A stretch of 64,000 nucleotides of DNA from Cryptomeria japonica (lineage: Eukaryota > Streptophyta > Pinopsida > Cupressales > Cupressaceae): assembly GCF_030272615.1 (NCBI RefSeq), contig NC_081409.1, positions 617,215,755 to 617,279,754 on the forward strand, written 5' to 3'. Position 1 is the stretch's first letter. Each line of letters opens with the position of its first letter. A program made the position numbers and the translations under genes. Positions 56,765-64,000 of this stretch are shown here, one piece after another. Under the pieces are notes generated by a model, which made no database searches, was not told where the DNA came from, and worked only from the letters and a program-made list of their open reading frames with translations.

Positions 56765-57270
56765 AGTTTTAGGGTTAGTGGTTCTGGTTTACCTCTTTCA
56801 CAAAAGAAAATAACTTTGAAACGACGAAGCTCAAATTCTGAAGCCTAACAAACTAGAAACTTTGAAGCTCGAGGAGGGACTTATCAAGGTTTGAGTGTTG
56901 GCGTTTCAACTTACCTCCCTCACAAATTTGACGAAGTTTGTAATGTAGAAGTTCGATGGCCGAGGCTTGATAAATTCAACCAAAAATGTCTTTGAGGCAT
57001 ACTTCGAGGATCGGGTATAAGGGTTACGACTTACTCATTTCACCAGTTTGATCCCCAATGCCCGATAACTAATGAAGAAGAAGGGTTGAACGTTATACCT
57101 TAGGGGTCGGGGATTGAGGATGAGGGATGAGCCTTTCCTAAAAGCTAATGTGATACAAAAATATTCTAATGTCTGATGCCTAAAAACCTTAAGAGAATTT
57201 TGGTGATAAGAAGCAACTACTAGTGATCAGGGTTCAAGGTTAAGCCTTACTTCTTTCATAGACTTTGCAA
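56765..57270. repeat. Degenerate repeats of about 120-140 bp
   Basis: Three or four loose units, each with AGGGTT.. / TTACCTC..TTCACAAA..TTTGA words, strongly diverged. No gene. Confidence 0.4.
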
Positions 57271-57374
57271 AACCCAAGGATGTAATAACCCACCTTACTT
57301 AACCCAACAAAATTTGATCATTCCTTTTTTTTTTTTTAATTTAATCATTTGTGTTTGATTCAATCACATACTCT

Positions 57375-57460
57375 GGGCATCCATACATTAGGATTAGGCA
57401 TTCATCCATCCGGGATGAGCATCTAACCATACGAGTTAGGCATCTGTCCATACGGAGCAG
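57375..57460. repeat. Four short degenerate repeats (about 22-25 bp)
   Basis: GGCATCCATAC, GGCATTCATCC, GCATCTAACCATACG and GCATCTGTCCATACG recur at even spacing just before the LTR at 57469. Confidence 0.6.
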
Positions 57461-57468
57461 GAGGTTTC

Positions 57469-59017
57469 TGATAGTTCTGATACTTAATATAAGTACAGAT
57501 CCAATAGCCAACAAGATGAGAGGGGGGGGGGGTGAATCATTAAAACTTAATCATCCATAAAAACATCAGATTCAACCTCGATAACATATATATTAGTCAT
57601 ATATCCAAAACTGTCAAACATGCAAACTCAAAAGCATATGAACAATATAAACCTCATAACACCAGATTTAACGTGAAAACCCAAATAGGGAAAAACCACT
57701 TTGGGATTTCGGACCCACTAAGAAATATACTCTTCTAGAGTATGCTCGGTTAAAAGCAAATCCTGATAAAGATTACAAACACATTGCTAGATGTGACCCG
57801 GTTAAGGGATTTCCCTCAGATATGTTAGGATCTTCACTTTGTTAGAAGTGACCTTGTCAAAGGATTTCAAACACTCAATCACAATGTCACCTTGCTAGAG
57901 GATTTACATATAAGACTGTTAAGTCCACTCGGTTAAGAGATTTTCTGTCACTTTCACAAAATAACAGTAATAAAAATCTATCTGCAACTTCACATCTAAA
58001 ATGCTAAAGCAGATTCTTATTTGTTCAATACAATCTAGACATAGAACTAATCTTGTCTATCTGCTGGGATTCTATACTCTGTTATTCTAACATGTCTTCA
58101 AGCTTCTGTGCTCGATAATCACTATGTAGCATCCATGTGCATACACTTGCCCGCATACATTGTTTATCAACAGTTTCCTATTTATAAACAATTAGGTAGC
58201 CGCTAAATCTCCTTGATCACATTTCCCATGATCAATCATAGCCATCAGATCTTCAATCTTGTCCAGGTTCAATGCATCTTTCGATCTGAAAACATTTTAC
58301 CCTACCTTGGAACTTACATAATAGTCTTGGAACTTGTGCCAAGGTATTGCGGTTCAATCTGAGATGTAGATCTTCATGCCGACTTTCCATTGCCTTAGAT
58401 TCATTAACAAACTTCTTCCATGGCTTACCAATCATTGATCCGCTCCAGCTCATTAGCTTCTTTCATTAAATACCGCATGCAAACATTTAATGCTTTCTAT
58501 TATAGCTCGGTTACAACTCAGTAACAACTCGGTGAATACTAAACTTCACTCGGTAGACATTCCGCCTTCATGAACCGATAGCGATAACCTTAGGGTTTAC
58601 CGACTAGGTTCCTTAGGGTTTACCGACTAGGTTCTTTGGTTGATAACATAGTATAGTATTAACCTTTACATTTTACAACATATGTATGATGTTAAAACAA
58701 TCTAAAACATCATGATCTCATCATTGTCTGACTCGGTAGTAGTTGCCCATTGAATACCTTATTCATCCCTTTATTCATCATATTTTTTCCTGTGTCTTTT
58801 ACCGACTTCTTCATAATCTTCATATCATACTTCTCAAGATATGGCAACATCATACTGAATTAGAAAATCAATTTCTTGACATCAATGACAAAATAATAAT
58901 ACCAAGATAGTAAAACATCTTTAATCAGTTATATCCATAATCATCAACAACCTTCTCAATATCCTTAAGAAATGCCAACAATCTTTCATTGTCTATTATA
59001 ATACAATATTGCCAACA
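57469..59017 (-). repeat. 3' LTR of the copia element at 57469
   Basis: 1,549 bp; minus strand TGTTGGCAATATTG ... AACTATCA. It contains a G-run of about 11 bp near 57522 and a 21-bp direct repeat (TTAGGGTTTACCGACTAGG type) near 58591-58630. Confidence 0.9.
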
Positions 59018-59031
59018 ATCTCCCCCTTTGG
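59018..59031 (-). promoter_or_regulatory. Polypurine tract
   Basis: Minus-strand CCAAAGGGGGAGAT abuts the TGTTGG LTR start. A second, imperfect copy (CAAAGGGGGAG) lies near 59188-59198. Confidence 0.88.
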
Positions 59032-59436
59032 CATTGATGGCAAAACCAATTGATTTGACCTTAGTAGATTCGGATTGCTGTGATTCTGAAATGCTGAAAT
59101 TCTCTCCCCCATACATTAGACTTCTCCTATTTTCTCAGTCTTCTTTCCAATTTGTAGTCTGCTCTTCTCCCCTTTCATAGGTATTCTCCCCCTTTGACAA
59201 CAATGCCAAAAAGAAAAGAACTAAAACATAATTTGTTTCTATAAGAAGTTATTTCCTGCTGTTGTGTATCAACTGAGTCTCGATCAGAGCATTTGTCTTC
59301 AATTCCTGTTCCCTGTAATATTCTCTGTATTATTTCCAGTACACTTTTAGAAAACATCCTAAAATGTATAACTCAGTATCAACTCCCAAAAAGATATTCA
59401 ATAGAGTCATCGGATTGATGCTTTCACCAAACTCGG
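59032..59436 (-). other. 3' noncoding region of the copia element
   Basis: No gene between RNase H and the polypurine tract. Confidence 0.6.
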
Positions 59437-59934
59437 TCAGTGAGTAGAAAATAGGGGTAGGACCCCTAACTTACTTCTGAGATATTCAAAAGTGTCATTT
59501 GGTAGTGGCTTGGTGAAGATATCTGCTATTTGCTCCTTTGTGCTAACATATTCCAACACCACTTTCTTCTCTTGAGCTTCTTCTCTAAGATAATGATATT
59601 TGATAGATATGTGCTTTGTCTTAGAGTGCATAACAGGATTTTTTGAAATATTGATGGCACTAGTATTGTCATAGAATTTAGTTACTAGCTCGGTAATTTT
59701 CTCATTTATACCTTCCAACAGTTGTTTGATCCATGCAATGTTGGTACAATTCAATGTTGCAGCAACGTATTCAGCTTCTGTTGTTGACTGTGAAACACAT
59801 CCTTGTTTCTTGCTAAGCCAACTCACTAGTCTTTCTCCTAAAAAGAAAGCTCCACCACTTGTGCTTTTTCTGTCACCAATGTTGCCTGCCCAGTCAGCAT
59901 CAGTATAAACTTTTAAATCAAAATAATTTCTTTT
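59437..59934 (-). pseudogene. pol: Copia RNase H
   Basis: Pol frame after a TAG at 59935-59937. Contains the RNase H words YTDADWAGN with both Asp residues present, STSGGAFFLG, STTEAEYVAAT, NTSAINISKNPV, and KHISIKYHYLRE. The domain is complete to its normal end near LGVLPLF. This segment has kept its catalytic residues, unlike the RNase H at 16192. Confidence 0.9.
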
Positions 59935-60912
59935 CTAATATACTAAGCCATAATCCTCTGTGCCTTTCAAGTATCTAAAAATTCTTTTGAATGGTGTCAT
60001 GTGTGTTTCCTTAGGATCTGTAGAGAATCTTGCAACTATACCTACTGCATGTGCTATGTCTGGTCTGCTGTGAAGAACATATTGTAGTTTTCCAATCATG
60101 GATTGGTAGAGTGTCTCATCAACAGATGCAGATTCATCATTCTTTGATAATTTACAGTTGGTAGTCATAGGAGTACTTACTGGTTTTGAATCATCCATTC
60201 CAAATTTCTTCAAGATTTCCTTTATGTACTTGGATTGAGTAATGAAAATCTCATTTTTCATTTGTAGTATCTGTAAACCTATAAAATACTTTATCTCACC
60301 GATTAATGACATCTCAAATTCTTTGCTCATTTCATTTCCAAAGTTCTTGCATAAAGAGTCATTTCCACAAAATATAATATCATCAACAAATATGGCTGAG
60401 ATCAGTATTCCATTTTCATCATTCTTCATATACATGTTGATGTTCTCATTTGTCCTTATAAAACCAATCTTAATCAAATAAGAGTGCAATCTTTCATACC
60501 ATGCTCTTGGTGCTTGTTTCAAACCATATAAAGCTTTGTTCAACTTACATACCTGATCTTTATTATTGTCTTCAACAAATCCTTCAGGTTGTTCAATGAA
60601 AACTTCTTCTTCTAACATTCCATTCAAAAATGCAGATTTGACATCCATTTGATATATCTTGAAGTTCTTGAAAGAAGCATAGGCCAACAATGTTCTTACT
60701 CCTTCAAGTCTAGCAACAGGTGCAAAAGTTTCACCATAATCAATTCCTTCTTCTTGTGCATAACCTTTGCAAACTAATCTTGCTTTGTTTCGAATGACCT
60801 CCCCTTTTTCATTTAGCTTGTTTCTGAAAATCCACTTTGTACCGATTACATTTTTGTCTTTCGGTCTTGGAATTAGTGTCCATGTGTCATTCTTCTTTAT
60901 TTGATCAATCTC
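59935..60912 (-). pseudogene. pol: Copia reverse transcriptase
   Basis: Open in the pol frame from 60912 to a TAG at 59935. Blocks in order: [51 protein letters not shown], a catalytic FVDD ([15 protein letters not shown]) in place of the usual [13 protein letters not shown], and [15 protein letters not shown]. The FVDD form is known among copia elements. Stops at 60913-60915, 60997-60999 and 61048-61050 separate it from integrase. Confidence 0.9.
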
Positions 60913-61047
60913 TTATGTCATAGCATTTACCCAATCTTCACTGTTAAATGCCTTTTTTACTATCCTTGGTTCAAATTCAAATATCAAACATGTGTTCTAT
61001 CTTAGTTTGTTCTTTGTCATCACTGGATCATCCTTATCTCCTATAAT

Positions 61048-61809
61048 CTAACTTGGTGCATGATGTCTTCTGACATACTTGGCTAATACAGGCTCGGTAG
61101 GTTCTGTATGATCTTCTTCATCACTCAGTAACTGGATATTTTCTTCATTTTCTTCAACAGTTTTCTCGGTAGGACTTCTCGGTTGCACATAGACAAATTC
61201 ATCATAGTCTTCTGGTTCTTTGGAATTTCCTTCATCATTTCTTTCAGCAAATTCATCAATTTTCATATTTGCACTTTCTACTATTTCGTTAGATGATTTG
61301 ATCAGACATTTAAATGCTTTGCTTCTAGAAGAATAACCTAGAAATGTTCCTTCTTCACTTTTCTGATCAAACTTGCCATTTCTATCATCTTTATGAACAT
61401 AGCTTCTACTTCCAAAGATTTTAAAATAACTAACATTAGGTTTCTTATCATACCATATCTCATATGGTGTCTTCAAAGTACCTTTCTTCAATTGAGCTCG
61501 GTTCAAGGTGTAAACAACTGTGCTTATTGCTTCTCTCCAAAATGTTTGTGGCACCTTCTTCTCAAACATCAGTGTTCTAGCACAATCCACAATAGATCTA
61601 TTTCTTCTTTCAGCTATTCCATTCTACTGTGGAGTTCTCAGTGCAAAGACTTGTCTTTTAATACCATGATGATTGCAGAATAAGTTGAATTCATCAGATG
61701 TGAACTCTCCTCCTCTATCTGATCTAAGACATTTCAGTTGTCTTCCTGTTTCATTTTCAACTCTTGCCTTGTACCATTTAAACATTTGAAAAGCTTCTGA
61801 TTTTTCCTT
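61048..61809 (-). pseudogene. pol: Copia integrase core and C-terminal part
   Basis: Same frame as the segment upstream. The core has CLRSDRGGEFTSDEF, the second catalytic Asp, and then NGIAERRNRSIVDCA with the catalytic Glu. A TAG at 61624-61626 interrupts just before it, in a spot where the family has a glutamine. The C-terminal part has YEIWYDKKPNVSYFKIFGS and an acidic linker. Ends with a TAG at 61048-61050. Confidence 0.88.
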
Positions 61810-63243
61810 TCAAAACATTACTGACATCATCCTTGAATAGTCATCCACAAATAATATGAAATACTTATCACCATAATAGCTTTGAACTTTCATAGGACCA
61901 CAAAGATCAGTGTGCACTAGATCTAAAATTCCCTTAGAAGTGTAAGACTTACTTGTAAAGCTTGATCTTGTCATCTTACCCAACTGGCATCCTCGACACA
62001 TAGCATTCTCAAGTTTTTCAAGGCTCGGTAGACCTCTTACTCTGTGCTTCTTACTTATCTTGATCAGGTTATCAAAATTTACATGACAAAACCTCTTATG
62101 CCATAGCCAGGTATCATCAATCTTTTCATTCAAACACTTATTCCGAGTTGAGTCAAGGTGAAATGTATTACCTTTTGTTTGTGTCCCTGTAGCAGCTAAC
62201 TTTCCATTCTTGTCATGAACTTTGACAATTCCTTTCTGAAATTCTATTTGGTAACCTATGTAGTTTAGTTGTGCTACACTCAACAAATTGTATTTCAAAC
62301 CTTCAACCCAATAGACATCATTACATCTTGCATTATCAAGAAGTGTTATAGATCCTTTACCTCTTACCGGACATGGTGCATCATTACCAAATCTAACATA
62401 GCCTCCATCATAATCTTCTAACATAACAAACTTGTGTTTATCTCCTGTCATATGATGTGAGCATCCACTATCTATAATCCAAGAATCATTCGTGTTTATG
62501 TGAGATATTAGGGCTTTTTCTTCATACCTTTCTTCACCTGATCCATCCTTGATAGCCACATAAACAACTTCCTCTGTATCAGTCTCATCTGATTTATCAT
62601 CATTAGATTCTTCATCAGCTATTAAGCATGTCTTTCTATCTCTTTTTCTAAAGTCTCGGTGTCCTCTGTAATAGTTATCTTTCTGTCTGTCATCTCGGTA
62701 ATCTTTCTTTTCAGTAAAATCTTTGTCAGGACAGTTAGAAGCCATATGTCCAATCTTATCACAATTGAAACATTTCAAAGGTAGTTTTCCTTTATACTTA
62801 CCTTTGCCTCTCGGTAACCTTTTGGCTAATAGTGCTTCAAACTCTTCTTGCTTTCTGATTTCTTCATACAGTTTGTGTACTGCTTCCATGTTCTTCCGAA
62901 ATCTTTCACTTGCTCCACTGTGATCTCCTTCAAAGTACTTATACTTTCTTTCATTGTAATCATTAGATTCATCAAGATGAAAAGAACTAAATGCAAATTC
63001 AACTTTATTTACCGAAGATCCACTGTTATCAAAATTACTTAACTCAAATGCATGTAGCTTACCAATAGTAGCATCCAAGGAAACTGACATATTAGGTTCA
63101 GACCTCAATTCATTGATTGCTGAGACTCGGATTGCATAAGCTGGTAGAAGGGTTCTTAACAACTTACTTGTTATATCTTTTTCTTCAATAGTTCCACCTG
63201 CTCCTTTGATTTGATTGACAATCTCCTTTAGTCTTGTACTATA
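61810..63243 (-). pseudogene. gag-pol: Copia gag C-terminal part, protease and integrase N-terminal part
   Basis: Follows a TAG at 63244-63246. Contains a CCHC knuckle (CFNCDKIGHMASNC), a basic linker, the protease motif WIIDSGCSHHMTGD, the zinc-binding HHCC of integrase (WHKRFCHVNFDNL ... CRGCQLGK), VHTDLCGPMKVQSYYGDK and the first integrase Asp in FVDDYSRM. Ends with a TGA at 61810-61812 in the integrase core. gag and pol share one frame, as is usual in plant copia. Confidence 0.92.
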
Positions 63244-63621
63244 CTAAGTTATGTTCTCACCTTCATTCATCCTCATAGATTCAAGTTGTCCTCTTAAACT
63301 ATCTACTTTTTCTCTTTGAACATGTTCATCTCCTCTATATACTGATATGAGCTTATCCCACATTGCCTTTGCATCATTGCAGCCTTCTAGATCATTAAAC
63401 TCTAAATTGGTCAATGCAGATGTTATTTCAATCATTACTTGAATATGTTCTTGCTTTGCCTTTATCTCTTCCATAGTCAATGGATAGGTGCTTGGTGTGA
63501 CAAAATCATTCTCCAGATAGTATACAACATATTCTCCAACTCCTGATAGATGTAACTTCATCCTTTTCTGCCATGTAGAGAAACTTGACTTGTTCAACTT
63601 CGGTGCATCCCTCTTATACAT
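63244..63621 (-). pseudogene. gag: Copia gag, N-terminal part
   Basis: Starts at the ATG at 63621 (MYKRDAPKLNKSSFSTWQKR), a typical copia capsid N terminus, about 50 bp after the primer-binding site. Later blocks are NLEFNDLEGCNDAKAMWDKL and DSLRGQLESMRMNEGENIT. A TAG at 63244-63246 then breaks the frame, which continues in register at 63243. Confidence 0.88.
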
Positions 63622-63671
63622 CTTTGGATCTTTAACTCAAGTGCCTTTAAACTTTCCTTCTGGAGTCCAAA

Positions 63672-63683
63672 GCTCTGATACCA
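63672..63683 (-). promoter_or_regulatory. Primer-binding site, initiator-Met tRNA
   Basis: Minus-strand TGGTATCAGAGC, two bases after the LTR end. Confidence 0.93.
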
Positions 63684-63685
63684 AT

Positions 63686-64000
63686 TGATAGTTCTGATAT
63701 TTAATATAAGTACAGATCCAATAGCCAACAAGATGAGAGGGGGGGGGGTGAATCATACAAACTTAATCATCCATAAAAACATCAGATTCAACCTCGGTAA
63801 CATATATATCAGTCATATATCCAAAACCGTCAAACATGCAAACTCAAAAGCATATGAACAATATAAACCTCATAACACCAGATTTAACGTGGAAACCCAA
63901 ATAGGGAAAAACCACTATGGGATTTCGAACCCACTAAGAAATATACTCTTCTAGAGTATGCTCGGTTAAAAGCAAATCCTGTTAAAGATTACAAACACAT
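63686..64000 (-). repeat. 5' LTR of the copia element (partial)
   Basis: First 315 bp of the LTR match 57469-57780 with about ten differences; the remainder is outside the window. Confidence 0.92.

Larger units (their letters stand above)
57469..64000 (-). mobile_element. Ty1/copia retrotransposon, decayed, 5' LTR cut by window edge
   Basis: The 3' LTR is 57469-59017 and the 5' LTR starts at 63686 and runs out of the window. Primer-binding site, gag, protease, integrase, reverse transcriptase and RNase H are in copia order on the minus strand, all in one frame broken by at least seven stops. The visible LTR parts differ by about 3% by eye. The G-run plus TGAATCA and the polypurine tract are like those of element G, so the two share LTR ancestry. 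Confidence 0.95.

Overview
This is nuclear DNA from a large, repeat-filled plant genome. The evidence is nested LTR retrotransposons primed by initiator-Met tRNA (TGGTATCAGAGC next to the LTR), telo-box motifs, hAT-type elements, and one recognisable host exon of a plant-type ABHD17 alpha/beta-hydrolase. The very low gene density and nesting suit a gymnosperm or conifer-like genome, but that is inference. No prokaryotic or organellar gene and no CRISPR array was seen.

Layout. 1-2741 is the 3' end of a plus-strand element (A'). 3830-26175 is one element (B) flanked by a 5-bp GGCAG duplication. It is split by an LTR-like insert (X, from 6048) that itself holds a complete 7.7-kb relative of A' (A, 6948-14632, duplication AAACC) and a complete Ty1/copia element (14942-20994, duplication AATAT). 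B also holds a 2.4-kb LTR-like insert and a solo LTR (24638-25409, duplication GGATG). 26856-31534 is another relative (D) carrying a GC-rich hAT-like insert (27561-28605). 33325-41269 is a complete LTR element (G, duplication ATGCC) that lacks reverse transcriptase and carries a hAT-like insert (36429-37256). 42540-45426 is a decayed relative of A (E). 47443-47715 is the last coding exon of the ABHD17-like gene. 48-57 kb holds LTR pieces, microsatellites and small tandem duplications. 57469-64000 is a decayed Ty1/copia element running off the window.

The most unusual content is the A/A'/B/D/E family. Members begin TGTTG (or a close variant), end CAACA, and carry a 15-nt hairpin exactly 3 nt inside the 5' end, then a CCCCATT..AATGGGG hairpin. 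In A, B and E a leader of repeated short hairpins follows, with a different sequence in each member. A and E then carry the same long reading frame of no recognisable family, with no protease, integrase or reverse transcriptase. A has 5-bp target duplications, so it was integrated as a unit. It could be a solo LTR of exceptional length that contains a gene, or a non-autonomous element mobilised in trans.

All coding frames in the transposons carry in-frame stops or frameshifts, except the C-terminal part of the A/A' frame, which is open over more than 550 codons in both copies. Coordinates of repeat ends were read by eye. Identities and divergences are hand estimates.
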